This document shows, in pieces, positions 35,548-44,309 of a stretch of 64,000 nt of DNA (the stretch's first letter is position 1; the number at the start of each line of letters is the position of its first letter). Under the pieces are notes generated by a model, which saw only the letters and a list, made by a program, of their open reading frames with translations, did not search any database and was not told where the DNA came from. The stretch is from CAZEQJ01 sp964514385 (GTDB lineage: Bacteria > Bacteroidota > Bacteroidia > Cytophagales > Cyclobacteriaceae). Made by a program: the position numbers and the translations under genes. Where the stretch lies: contig CAZEQJ010000004.1 of the NCBI GenBank assembly GCA_964514385.1, positions 1 through 64,000 of the forward strand, in the 5' to 3' direction.

Positions 35548-36568
35548 AATTTTTGTGATAGATAGTTACCTGATCGTTGATCAAAGAAGTTTGTTTCACT
35601 AATTCCGAATTAGTTAATTGAGCAGCCTGAATTCCTTTGCCAAATGTTGCCGGAGCTGTAAATATGCGTGCCTCATCCCAAAGGTTTTGCTGTATAAAAG
35701 CCTGATGAAGGCCTGCTCCACCCTCTACCAGTACAGACTGAATGTTTCTTTTATATAAATCACGCAGCATATCCTGAATAAAATGTACACCATCCAGTTG
35801 AACATAACGCGCATCATTTATCCCGGTATGCGCATGATATACGATGGTTTCGGCAGCATCATTAAAAATTTTCGATTCCTTTGGGACGTTCAGGCCCCGG
35901 TCAACTATGATGCGGATAGGGTTACGCCCCTCTACATGCCGCACAGTCAATTCCGGGTCGTCCTGTATCACTGTGTTTGAACCTACCATAATAGCCGCTT
36001 CCTGCGATCGCCACAGGTGGGTCATCTGACGCGAGTACTCATCGGAAATCCATTTACTGTCAAAGTTCTCCCGGGCAATAAATCCATCAGAAGTCTGTGC
36101 CCATTTTAAGATCACATACGGTCGGCGTTGCCGGTGAAATGTGAAAAAGCGTCTGTTGAGGTACCGGTTTTCCTTATCCAGAAGCCCTGTTTCTACTGAG
36201 ATACCATGATCTTCCAGATGTTGGATACCGCTGCCGGATACTTTGGGGTTATCATCCACAGAGGCAATCACCACCTTTTTGATCCCGGCTTTTACCAGAG
36301 CATGTGAACAGGGCGGTGTATTACCAAAATGATTGCACGGCTCAAGTGTGACATACATGGTAGCATTCGTAAGGTCGGTATCGGCAGCATTTTCAATGGC
36401 ATTTACTTCAGCATGTTTTTTACCATAATATTGATGATACCCTTCTCCGATCACTTTTCCATCCTTCACGATCACGGCGCCTACCATCGGGTTTGGAGCT
36501 ACATTTCCAAGTCCTTTTTGAGCCAGGTCAAGGGCGCGATACATGTATTTTTCGTCAACACTTTCCAT
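35537..36568 (-). CDS. ribD: bifunctional riboflavin biosynthesis protein RibD
   Basis: The 343-residue protein has an N-terminal deaminase domain with zinc motif HAEVNAI and PCNHFGNTPPC (Cys, Cys) and a C-terminal reductase domain (YVILKWAQTSDGFIA, later LVEGGAGLHQAF). It converts the GTP-derived pyrimidine to the ribitylamino form in two steps of flavin synthesis. A downstream enzyme of the pathway, RibH, is encoded at 54939. The gene starts 19 bases from prmC on the other strand, so the two promoters overlap. Confidence 0.96.
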   Translation of the reverse strand: MESVDEKYMYRALDLAQKGLGNVAPNPMVGAVIVKDGKVIGEGYHQYYGKKHAEVNAIENAADTDLTNATMYVTLEPCNHFGNTPPCSHALVKAGIKKVVIASVDDNPKVSGSGIQHLEDHGISVETGLLDKENRYLNRRFFTFHRQRRPYVILKWAQTSDGFIARENFDSKWISDEYSRQMTHLWRSQEAAIMVGSNTVIQDDPELTVRHVEGRNPIRIIVDRGLNVPKESKIFNDAAETIVYHAHTGINDARYVQLDGVHFIQDMLRDLYKRNIQSVLVEGGAGLHQAFIQQNLWDEARIFTAPATFGKGIQAAQLTNSELVKQTSLINDQVTIYHKNYEA

Positions 36569-36587
36569 TTTACAGGGTTATTCGTCC

Positions 36588-37433
36588 ATGGAAGAAGCCA
36601 AAGATGCAAAAACACTTTTTGAAAACCTGCAAAAAGAGCTGTCAGATGCTTTTAATGCAGAAGAAAAGGAATTTTTAGCCCGAATACTGATACAGGAGAT
36701 TGCTCATTTATCATGGTCTGAGATCATAGCCGGAAAGCAGGTGAATATTCAATCAGCAGTTTTTGAAAACCCTGTTCAACAGCTCAATGATGGCAGGCCA
36801 TGGCAGTATGTATTGGGAAGGACTGAATTTGCAGGCATTGTAGTATGGCTCAATGAGTCAGTACTTATACCACGTCCGGAAACGGAGGAACTTACGCAGA
36901 TCATTGCACTTGAAAATCCGGATAAACCCCTGAAAGTACTCGATATAGGCACAGGTAGCGGTTGCATACCGATTGCCCTGCTTACGCACAGACCATCGTG
37001 GCAGATCACCGCCTGTGATATTTCTGAAAAGGCGCTAAAAACATGCCATCATAATGCCATGGCCAATCGGGTACCACTTCATATCATTCAGTGGGATGTA
37101 TTTACGCCACCACCATCCAACGATACTTACGACATCATCATTAGCAACCCTCCATACGTATTGGAATCGGATAAAGCACATATGGCTAAAAATGTACTGG
37201 AATTTGAGCCACATGAAGCTTTATTTGTCACGGACAATAATCCACTCGTCTATTACAGGAGGATATTTGAGCTCTCCTCTTCCCTGCTAAACCGGGACGG
37301 CAGGCTCTACTTGGAAATGCATGAGGAAATGGGTGAGCCGATGAAAAAGCTTGCCTCTGACCATGGCTTTGAGGCACGTATCGTTCCGGACTTCAGGGGT
37401 AAAAGCCGATTCGTTAAGGCCAGTTTTCGGTAA
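36588..37433 (+). CDS. prmC: peptide chain release factor N5-glutamine methyltransferase PrmC
   Basis: The 281-residue protein has the SAM-binding motif LDIGTGSGCIPI and the catalytic NPPY motif (IISNPPYVLES) that positions the glutamine. It methylates the GGQ motif of release factors. ATG at 36588 is chosen as the family-like start; the open frame extends to 36543 but would run into the ribD start. Its last 20 bases overlap the convergent gene ending at 37414. Confidence 0.94.
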   Translation: MEEAKDAKTLFENLQKELSDAFNAEEKEFLARILIQEIAHLSWSEIIAGKQVNIQSAVFENPVQQLNDGRPWQYVLGRTEFAGIVVWLNESVLIPRPETEELTQIIALENPDKPLKVLDIGTGSGCIPIALLTHRPSWQITACDISEKALKTCHHNAMANRVPLHIIQWDVFTPPPSNDTYDIIISNPPYVLESDKAHMAKNVLEFEPHEALFVTDNNPLVYYRRIFELSSSLLNRDGRLYLEMHEEMGEPMKKLASDHGFEARIVPDFRGKSRFVKASFR

Positions 37434-37905
37434 GTATAAATGGGACTGTACTGGTAATTAAGATCAATCCATTATTCAGGGTTGTGTAATTACTCCGCTC
37501 CATATTTTTAATAAATACAGGTGCTGACCCTTTAGCGGCTAGTTCGGTCTGTGCAGGATACCATTTTGCAAATTCGTTTTGCACAAATATTTTATGTGTT
37601 TTATCAAAAAAAATATCCGGATAGATGTTTGAAGCGTGCGCTTTTTCAAAAACAGTATCATCCAAATCACCAATGATATGTACCCCTTCCTGATTTTTTA
37701 ATTTCAAAAAATCGAATAGTTCCTCAACAGAATTTACAAACTGGTCTACAAAGACCTGATTTTCTCTTAGAATAGATCTGGATTTTTCATTCGCGATAAC
37801 CAAAGGCCCCCATTCAAGAAAATCCAGAAATTTCTCTACTTGATTTGGGTCCGCAAAATATATTGCAGGTTCCTGGTTATCGCGAATGGTGTGATGTGAG
37901 CTCAT
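37414..37905 (-). CDS. hypothetical protein translationally coupled to the thiamine-type receptor
   Basis: The 163-residue protein is soluble, with no signal peptide and no family I recognise. A segment GVHIIGDLDDTVFEKA is acidic and could suggest a phosphatase-like Asp motif (DLDDT), but the context of a HAD fold is not complete. Its ATG (37905) directly follows the receptor's TAG stop (37908-37906) with no base between, so the two genes are co-transcribed and probably coupled in translation. The 3' end overlaps prmC by 20 bases on the other strand. Confidence 0.65.
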   Translation of the reverse strand: MSSHHTIRDNQEPAIYFADPNQVEKFLDFLEWGPLVIANEKSRSILRENQVFVDQFVNSVEELFDFLKLKNQEGVHIIGDLDDTVFEKAHASNIYPDIFFDKTHKIFVQNEFAKWYPAQTELAAKGSAPVFIKNMERSNYTTLNNGLILITSTVPFILTENWP

Positions 37906-40203
37906 CTAGAAATTGAATACCAAAGTACCAAATATACTCCTTGGCGGTTGAACAAAATAACCGGGCTCATCAAAAATGCCATCAAAGTCTACATCTACAG
38001 GTGCTCCATAGGTATAGTACAATTGGTTGGTAAGGTTTTCAGCATGCACCCGCAGGCTAAGCTGCTCCATCAGTTCGATATTTACCTGTGCATTCCATAT
38101 ATATGAAGCAGGCACCGTAAACTGTGGGTTATTGGTTGGTTCCATAAACATTTCTCCTATATATCTTCCCTCTATCCCTATGCGCAGGCGGTCATTTTTC
38201 CAAAACACCTCGCTTCTCGTCATAAATCGCGGAGATAAAGCCTGTTCGACATTACGGTATATCTGATCACCTTCGGGTGCATATTCATCAATGTTCGTGC
38301 GCATGGCTGTAAACTGGTTATTCATACCAAAGCCGCTGTTTCCGACCAGCCACTGTAATATTCCTTCTACTCCGTAACGCTGACTGCTTGGGATATTCTT
38401 TCGCAACTGAATGAAGCCTTCCGGAACAAATTCCCCGATGGGAGCTATTTCGTTTTTGAAATCCATAAAGAAACCATTGATATCTGCTCTCAGCTTTACC
38501 TCTCCCAGGGTCAGGTTTCCCCGAACACCCGCTTCATAATCCACTACATACTCAGGCCTCACTTCAGTATTGATCACCTGATCGAGGTTAAAGGCACCAA
38601 GTTGAAACCCACCCAGAATATCGACTTTCGTCGGCTCACGGCCTGCACGTCCCACGCTCGCATAGACCTCAATATTTTCCAAAATATTGTAAGTGAGCCC
38701 TGCCTTGGGATTGAAGAATGTAAAATTGAAAGGGATATCCGCTGTGGGGCTGCCTATAAAATTTTCATCCGGCATGATCAAAAGCCCTACGTTCCGGAGC
38801 TGCAGATCACCAAAAAGCTTTAGTTTACCACCATCCCAGGTAGCACGCGCAAAGGCGGACGCCTCATTTTTCTGTGATTCTTCGAAATAATAAGGGTTGG
38901 CGCGGTCTGGCAGCATTTGTTCCTCGTTTACCCTGTCGAAGCGGTAAAGGTGTACGCCCGTGCTTATAGAAAACCGGTTTACAGCATGGTTAAACGTACT
39001 CATAACGCCATAATGGTCATTGTATAACGGGTAGTTTATTCCCTCTATGGATGAGGAGGCCGAGTCAGATTCCTCATACGTAAAGGGGAAATCTCCTCCT
39101 GCACCGCCATAATACAATGTCGAAGTGAGTGTGGTATTGGGTCGTAATGACCATACATGCTGCCCCTGCACCATCCACTGGCCAAAGAAATCCCGGTCAT
39201 TTTCAGGCTGATAGTTTGTTCTCGGATCTGACAGTATATCCGAAAGGGCAACAGGTGAGTAGGCCAGACCGTTTTGTGATCTACCATCAAAGGCAGTCAC
39301 CTTGATGACATGGCGCTTACCTACATAGCCGCCGGATAAGAAAAACGACCAGGCGTCTGTGGATGTATTATAGCGGTACCCTTCTGAATAGATACGGCTG
39401 AAACGGCCATAGAATGCCATATTATTTTCGGTGAGACCGGAATGGTAAGCAACGGAAGCGCGTGCAGAATTGAAGCTGCCATAAGTAAGCTGTGCCTCTG
39501 TATATCCTTTCTCCTGATCCAGCGCCACGGACTCAAAGTTGATACTTCCGGCATAGGATGCTATACCATTGGTAGTTGTGCCCACACCCCGCTGTACCTG
39601 GACAGAAGAAATGCTATTGCCAAAGTCAATAAAATTGGAGAAAAATACACCCTGATCAATCATGTCATTGAGGGGAACTCCATTCAGCGTAATGTTGATC
39701 CTACTCTGGTCGATACCACGCAATCGCATCTGGCCGTAATTGCCAAAAGCTGTGCCGGACTCGCTATACGAAATGATCGAGGGTGAAATATCTTCCAGCA
39801 GAAAGGCTCCATCCTGGCCATTGTAGAGAGGTTCAATGTCAGCCTTTGTTCGGGTAACAGCAGCCACAGGAGCATCGGCAGAAGGACGTACGGCAGAGAT
39901 CACTACCTCCTCCAGTGATTTTGAATCAAGTGTTATATTTTCAACACCGCCGGTAGCTATGTTAACCGTAAGGGTAGCATACCCTACATAGGAAACGCGG
40001 CACTCATACACACCTTCTTTCGGCACGTCGATTTCAAAATAGCCATCATCGTCACATGTGGCGCCTTTTTGAAGCGAAGTGACATAAACGGTAGCCTGTG
40101 GCAATGGTTCACCTGCACCCAAAACTCTGCCACGGACAGACTGTGCCAAGGATGAATACATGGATAAGGTCATCAGCATGACCATAATAAATCTGAAATT
40201 CAT
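37906..40203 (-). CDS. TonB-dependent receptor, predicted thiamine (or precursor) importer
   Basis: The 765-residue protein has a signal peptide ending LAQ, a carboxypeptidase-like domain (about 22-90), a plug (about 100-235, with LRGIDQSRINITLNGVPLND) and a beta-barrel ending in Phe (TLVFNF). A TPP riboswitch lies in its leader at 40256-40332, which points to thiamine, its phosphates or a precursor as the substrate. Upstream are a PnuC-type inner-membrane transporter and a NadR-like kinase, which would complete an uptake route. No CxxxM/HxM copper signature is seen. Confidence 0.92.
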   Translation of the reverse strand: MNFRFIMVMLMTLSMYSSLAQSVRGRVLGAGEPLPQATVYVTSLQKGATCDDDGYFEIDVPKEGVYECRVSYVGYATLTVNIATGGVENITLDSKSLEEVVISAVRPSADAPVAAVTRTKADIEPLYNGQDGAFLLEDISPSIISYSESGTAFGNYGQMRLRGIDQSRINITLNGVPLNDMIDQGVFFSNFIDFGNSISSVQVQRGVGTTTNGIASYAGSINFESVALDQEKGYTEAQLTYGSFNSARASVAYHSGLTENNMAFYGRFSRIYSEGYRYNTSTDAWSFFLSGGYVGKRHVIKVTAFDGRSQNGLAYSPVALSDILSDPRTNYQPENDRDFFGQWMVQGQHVWSLRPNTTLTSTLYYGGAGGDFPFTYEESDSASSSIEGINYPLYNDHYGVMSTFNHAVNRFSISTGVHLYRFDRVNEEQMLPDRANPYYFEESQKNEASAFARATWDGGKLKLFGDLQLRNVGLLIMPDENFIGSPTADIPFNFTFFNPKAGLTYNILENIEVYASVGRAGREPTKVDILGGFQLGAFNLDQVINTEVRPEYVVDYEAGVRGNLTLGEVKLRADINGFFMDFKNEIAPIGEFVPEGFIQLRKNIPSSQRYGVEGILQWLVGNSGFGMNNQFTAMRTNIDEYAPEGDQIYRNVEQALSPRFMTRSEVFWKNDRLRIGIEGRYIGEMFMEPTNNPQFTVPASYIWNAQVNIELMEQLSLRVHAENLTNQLYYTYGAPVDVDFDGIFDEPGYFVQPPRSIFGTLVFNF

Positions 40204-40230
40204 GTTGAGAAATTTAAAAATTACACAAAC

Positions 40231-40248
40231 GGGATCAGGGGAGATCCC
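40231..40248 (-). promoter_or_regulatory. hairpin between TPP aptamer and receptor start: candidate expression platform
   Basis: On the minus strand GGGATC (40248-40243), a six-base loop and GATCCC (40236-40231) form a hairpin 27 bases before the receptor start codon. The tail is only partly U-rich. The same GATCCC also occurs inside the aptamer (40288-40283), so the GGGATC strand could pair with either, a plausible switch between two folds. Confidence 0.5.
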
Positions 40249-40255
40249 ATTATGT

Positions 40256-40332
40256 TATCATACTCCCTTCGCCCGCATTACCGGGATCAGGTTAAGGGTA
40301 TGATCTCAGCTCGTATATTTAGAGCACCCCTG
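40256..40332 (-). ncRNA. TPP riboswitch (THI element)
   Basis: Read on the minus strand the region has the conserved TPP aptamer parts in order: GGGGTGC, GCTGAGAT, ACCCTT, ACCTGATC, a GGTAATGCGG stem and GCGAAGGGA. This matches the THI consensus in sequence and spacing. It lies between the kinase gene and the TonB receptor gene, 53 bases from the receptor start. It should shut the receptor down when TPP is plentiful. Confidence 0.95.
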
Positions 40333-40341
40333 TATTTACAA

Positions 40342-40863
40342 TCAGCGCAAAATTAATACCTCTGTAGCATTCAAAGCAACCTCTTTGCGCTTTTCGCCTT
40401 CACCATAAATAACTGTGTAGGGATGCTTTTTGTTATCCAGTTCATGCTGATAGAGATCATATAAACGGTCGCGGTCAGCAGGGTTTTCGCGCAAGGGATC
40501 TTTTACCCAGGGAATATCAGGCTTCATTAGTAAATAATGGCTTGCCTTTTGCATTATCCACGATTCCGAAATAAAGGGCGGCACCTGATGATATACTTCC
40601 TGAAACCATATCAGATAGGTCAGAATGTCGGTATCACAGATGATAAGGGGATGTGCATTCTCAGCTTCTTTTTCCAGCTCCAACTGCTTTCGCGCCATAT
40701 ATTCTACCTTATCATAGGTATAATCTGGACCATTTGCTTCCAGGTATTGACGTGCATACTCAGGTACCAGGGTTGCGTCAAACCTCTTGGTAAGCCAATT
40801 AGCAAGTGTACTTTTTCCTGTACACTCAGGCCCCGTTATGATTATTTTAATTGCCTGATCCAT
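40342..40863 (-). CDS. NadR-like nucleoside kinase (AAA ATPase)
   Basis: The 173-residue protein is a stand-alone P-loop kinase: Walker A GPECTGKSTLA, then VPEYARQYL and ICDTDILT, as in the ribosylnicotinamide kinase domain of NadR. It has no nucleotidyltransferase domain. It sits between a PnuC-type transporter (17-base overlap) and the TPP riboswitch, so it probably traps the imported vitamin by phosphorylation. Thiamine is suggested by the riboswitch, nicotinamide riboside by the family; the sequence does not decide. Confidence 0.85.
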   Translation of the reverse strand: MDQAIKIIITGPECTGKSTLANWLTKRFDATLVPEYARQYLEANGPDYTYDKVEYMARKQLELEKEAENAHPLIICDTDILTYLIWFQEVYHQVPPFISESWIMQKASHYLLMKPDIPWVKDPLRENPADRDRLYDLYQHELDNKKHPYTVIYGEGEKRKEVALNATEVLILR

Positions 40864-41434
40864 ATAATCCTTTCCTCCAGCTGTAATAACCGTATACGCA
40901 CATGATGAGGTAATAGATAAACAAGCCTGAGGTCAGCCATAACCCCTTCTGAATGTAGAGGTAAAGAGAAACGCTGTCAATAACGATCCAGTATAGCCAG
41001 TTTTCGAGCTTTTTCTGTGCTACCATTAGGGTAGTGATAATCCCAAAAACAGTGGTAAAGGCATCAAGAAAAGGAAAATCTGCATTGGTGAACCTCTCAG
41101 CGGTAGATCCGGCAAAGTAAACCGCCATAGCCCCGCCAATTATGATGATGATATGCCAGATATAGGGCATTGTTGATATTTCTTTGCTGTTTCCTTTATC
41201 CCCCCTCGACCATATCCACCATCCGTATACTGCCATTGCCAGATAATAAAAATTCAGTGCCGATTCAAAATACAGCCTGAGCTCAACAAACAGGATGAGG
41301 TAAATGATGGACGATAATCCTGCAAAAAACCAGCAAATGATTTTTTCCCGTGACGCAAAAAAAAGATAGAGCACACCGGAAGCCACCCCGGCCATTTCCA
41401 GTAATTTCACTATATTTTGATAATCAATACTCAA
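40847..41434 (-). CDS. PnuC-type vitamin transporter (PnuT or PnuC)
   Basis: The 195-residue protein has seven to eight predicted transmembrane helices and PnuC family landmarks: the first half ending in YGWWIWSRGDKGN and the later ENWLYWIVIDSVSLYLYIQKG. PnuC takes up nicotinamide riboside, PnuT takes up thiamine; both rely on a kinase inside the cell to trap the substrate. The TPP riboswitch two genes further on favours PnuT. It overlaps the kinase gene by 17 bases. Confidence 0.88.
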   Translation of the reverse strand: MSIDYQNIVKLLEMAGVASGVLYLFFASREKIICWFFAGLSSIIYLILFVELRLYFESALNFYYLAMAVYGWWIWSRGDKGNSKEISTMPYIWHIIIIIGGAMAVYFAGSTAERFTNADFPFLDAFTTVFGIITTLMVAQKKLENWLYWIVIDSVSLYLYIQKGLWLTSGLFIYYLIMCVYGYYSWRKGLYGSGN

Positions 41435-41479
41435 TAGAAATAGTTATCTTTTCGTTGTAAAAGCTGTAATGTCATCCGT

Positions 41480-42667
41480 ATGGATTACTATGTCATTTTA
41501 GGTGTTCCTTCCTCTGCCACCCAGCAGGAGATAAAGGCGGCTTATAAAAAAGCAGCCCTGAAGTACCATCCTGACAGAAACCCAAACAGCCCATGGGCGG
41601 AAGAAAGGTTCAAGCAGGTGAATACAGCCTATCAGATTCTTTCCGATCCATACAAGAGGCAAAGTTATGATGCTTTACGTAGCTATCAATACATCCGCAA
41701 ATCGCAACAACAAACAACGCGACCTTATCAGCGGCCACCTTATCCCCGACCACCCGCATCGTATGGAAATGGCAGGGTCTACCGCAAGGTATCGCGCGAA
41801 GAAAACAAAAGGGCTACTATCATCGCCTTCTCCATCGTATTCGTGATCGGCTTTATCACTACGACCATCATGGCCTACAACCGCTATCAGGAAAATCAGG
41901 AGAAAAAGGCCATTATCGCCGATAATGTTATCCTTTTCGAGGAAGCGCAGGCCTCATTTTCCCTTGGCGAACTGACAGCAGCATTCCGTGAGCTGGAAAA
42001 ACTGCGTAAAAGAAGCTTTGTGCCACCCTATATGATGGAATACCGGGAGCAGAAACTGAATGAAATTCGGGATACAGCCCAGATGTTTTTTGAACGTGAA
42101 AACTATGCCGAGGCTTCCTATTATCAGAAAATTTACCTCGATTTTGCAGAATACCCTTCACCGGAGTTTCTGTGGAATTATGGCGTCACTGAAAGGGAGA
42201 CAGGCAATTACATACATGCTATAACTATTTTTAGCGGCATAAGATCGTATGTTCGGGAGTCAAAGGTCAATCAGGCTATCGGTGATATATATGACCGCTA
42301 TCTGAATGATTCGGTTCGTGCAGAGGAGTTTTATGTACGGTCTGCTCAGGCTTTGGACAAGGAATACAAAGGACGTTATGGCGACGCCTATATTTTTGTG
42401 ATTTCACCAGGTGATATTCCGGACGAACACATCAGCATTTACAGAAGACAGGTGGAGTTGTTGCTTCGGAATAACCACCCGGATGACGCAGTGGGCACGG
42501 CAAAATGGCTTTCCTACATGAGACCGAAAGATCAGCAAATATTTGATCTGCTTTGCCAATGCTATATACGCACAGGACAGCCGAATATGGCTTGTAAAGC
42601 CTGGAAAAGAGCCGCCCAGGGCGGCGTGGCACAGGCAGCACGGCAACCGGAAAAATATTGTCCTTAA
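41480..42667 (+). CDS. membrane J-domain protein with TPR repeats
   Basis: The 395-residue protein starts with a J domain (about 1-65) with the HPD motif (YHPDRNP), followed by a Pro/Tyr-rich linker, a transmembrane helix (about 113-135) and a C-terminal TPR-like helical region (about 150-390). The J domain would recruit and stimulate DnaK at the inner membrane on the cytoplasmic side, with the TPR part outside if the topology is single-span. This is not a canonical DnaJ: it lacks the Gly/Phe, zinc and C-terminal substrate domains. It is monocistronic. Confidence 0.85.
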   Translation: MDYYVILGVPSSATQQEIKAAYKKAALKYHPDRNPNSPWAEERFKQVNTAYQILSDPYKRQSYDALRSYQYIRKSQQQTTRPYQRPPYPRPPASYGNGRVYRKVSREENKRATIIAFSIVFVIGFITTTIMAYNRYQENQEKKAIIADNVILFEEAQASFSLGELTAAFRELEKLRKRSFVPPYMMEYREQKLNEIRDTAQMFFERENYAEASYYQKIYLDFAEYPSPEFLWNYGVTERETGNYIHAITIFSGIRSYVRESKVNQAIGDIYDRYLNDSVRAEEFYVRSAQALDKEYKGRYGDAYIFVISPGDIPDEHISIYRRQVELLLRNNHPDDAVGTAKWLSYMRPKDQQIFDLLCQCYIRTGQPNMACKAWKRAAQGGVAQAARQPEKYCP

Positions 42668-42716
42668 TAAATAAAATTTATTTGTCAATACCTTTCTTTT
42701 ATTGATTGCCAGCAGC

Positions 42717-42725
42717 TAATTTTGC
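42717..42725 (+). promoter_or_regulatory. Bacteroidota-type -7 box for guaB
   Basis: TAATTTTGC matches TAnnTTTG plus the frequent following C, 28 bases before the guaB ATG at 42754. No well-spaced TTG -33 element is seen. Confidence 0.45.
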
Positions 42726-42753
42726 CCCGCAAATAATCATCGATTATTTGCAT

Positions 42754-44232
42754 ATGAAAAATCACCAGGAAAAAGTTTTGTTTGAAGCCCTCACCTACGA
42801 TGATGTGCTTCTTCTACCCGGATATTCTGAGGTTCTCCCCCGCAATGCGCAAACGGTAACACGCCTCACACGAAATATCACCCTTAACATACCGCTATTA
42901 TCAGCCTCAATGGATACCGTCACGGAAGCCGAGCTTGCGATAGCCATGGCCCTAGAGGGTGGTATAGGCATCATCCATAAAAACATGTCCATCGAAAATC
43001 AGGCCATGCAGGTACGTAAGGTGAAGCGATCACAAAGCGGTATGATCCTCGATCCTATTACGCTAATTGTGAGCTCCACTGTAAAAGATGCCCTTCGGAT
43101 CATGAAAGAGCAAAAAATTGGCGGTATTCCGGTTGTGGATGAAAACAATAAGCTGCTGGGTATCGTGACAAACCGGGACCTGAGATTTGAAAAATCCATG
43201 GAAAAACCCGTGGAGAAAATAATGACAAAAGAAAACCTGATAACAGCACGCGAGGGCATAACCCTGGAAGAGGCGGAGGAAATACTTCAGGAATATAAAA
43301 TCGAAAAACTACCCATAGTAGATAAAAACAACAAACTGCGAGGCCTGATCACATACAAGGATATTCTAAAAAATAAGGACCGGCCCAATGCCTGTAAAGA
43401 TGAATTCGGACGCTTACGTGTAGGTGCCGCTGTTGGTGTGACAGAGGATATCGTGGAGCGCATAGAAGCATTGAAACATGCAGGTGTAGATGTGGTAAGT
43501 ATAGATACAGCCCATGGTCACTCAAAAGGAGTAATCGATGCAGCAAAAAAGGTAAAATCCACTTTCCCGGATATGGAATTGATTGTGGGTAATGTAGCTA
43601 CATATGATGGAGCCAAGGCCTTGGCTGAAGCCAATGTTGATGCAGTAAAAGTAGGTGTTGGGCCTGGCAGCATATGCACAACCAGAATTATAGCCGGTGT
43701 CGGTGTACCGCAGTTATCTGCAGTAATGGAAGCATGTAATGCCCTGGAGGGAACTGGTATTCCTGTCATCGCAGACGGTGGCATCCGGTTTTCCGGCGAC
43801 ATTGTGAAAGCCATTGCCGGTGGTGCCAGTTCCATTATGATCGGATCCCTCCTTGCAGGTACCGACGAGGCGCCTGGAGAAGTGATTATATACGAAGGCA
43901 GGAAATTTAAATCCTACCGGGGTATGGGCTCACTCGAGGCAATGGAAAAGGGTTCCAAGGACCGCTATTTTCAGGATGCTGAAGACGACATTAAAAAACT
44001 GGTGCCTGAAGGCATTACGGGAAGAGTGCCATACAAAGGAAAAGTAAGTGAGGTGCTGTACCAACTTGTCGGCGGTCTGCGTGCCGGCATGGGATATTGC
44101 GGAGCAGCGGATATAGATCAGCTAAAAAAGGACGCAAGAATGGTGAAAATTACAGCAGCAGGTGTAAGGGAAAGTCATCCCCATGATATCGCCATTACCA
44201 GAGAAGCACCCAATTACAGTTATCGATCATAG
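42754..44232 (+). CDS. guaB: inosine-5'-monophosphate dehydrogenase
   Basis: The 492-residue protein has the TIM-barrel halves around a CBS pair (about 95-215). The catalytic cysteine is in GPGSICTTRIIAGVG, and the mobile flap and Arg-Tyr region follow (YRGMGSLEAM). It oxidises IMP to XMP with NAD+, the committed step of GMP synthesis. ATG at 42754 (MKNHQEKVLFEALTYDDVLL) fits the family and follows the promoter box; the open frame continues upstream to 42706 but that part is non-coding. No terminator hairpin of quality follows. Confidence 0.97.
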   Translation: MKNHQEKVLFEALTYDDVLLLPGYSEVLPRNAQTVTRLTRNITLNIPLLSASMDTVTEAELAIAMALEGGIGIIHKNMSIENQAMQVRKVKRSQSGMILDPITLIVSSTVKDALRIMKEQKIGGIPVVDENNKLLGIVTNRDLRFEKSMEKPVEKIMTKENLITAREGITLEEAEEILQEYKIEKLPIVDKNNKLRGLITYKDILKNKDRPNACKDEFGRLRVGAAVGVTEDIVERIEALKHAGVDVVSIDTAHGHSKGVIDAAKKVKSTFPDMELIVGNVATYDGAKALAEANVDAVKVGVGPGSICTTRIIAGVGVPQLSAVMEACNALEGTGIPVIADGGIRFSGDIVKAIAGGASSIMIGSLLAGTDEAPGEVIIYEGRKFKSYRGMGSLEAMEKGSKDRYFQDAEDDIKKLVPEGITGRVPYKGKVSEVLYQLVGGLRAGMGYCGAADIDQLKKDARMVKITAAGVRESHPHDIAITREAPNYSYRS

Positions 44233-44284
44233 TCTTATGCCCACATAATAGGGAACTTACATAGTGTGGGACATATTAATTAGT

Positions 44285-44293
44285 TACCTTTGC
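44285..44293 (+). promoter_or_regulatory. Bacteroidota-type -7 box for the MMPL exporter gene
   Basis: TACCTTTGC matches TAnnTTTG plus C, 16 bases before the ATG at 44310. Just upstream, CCCACA (44240-44245) and TGTGGG (44265-44270) form a six-base inverted pair that may be the guaB terminator stem or an operator. Confidence 0.5.
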
Positions 44294-44309
44294 GCCCGCT
44301 TTACATCAC

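Noticed and set aside
42671..42685. AT-only palindrome AAATAAA/TTTATTT after the J-domain gene as a terminator
   Set aside because: The stem has no GC pairs and no T-run, so it would be too weak; AT-rich palindromes occur by chance.
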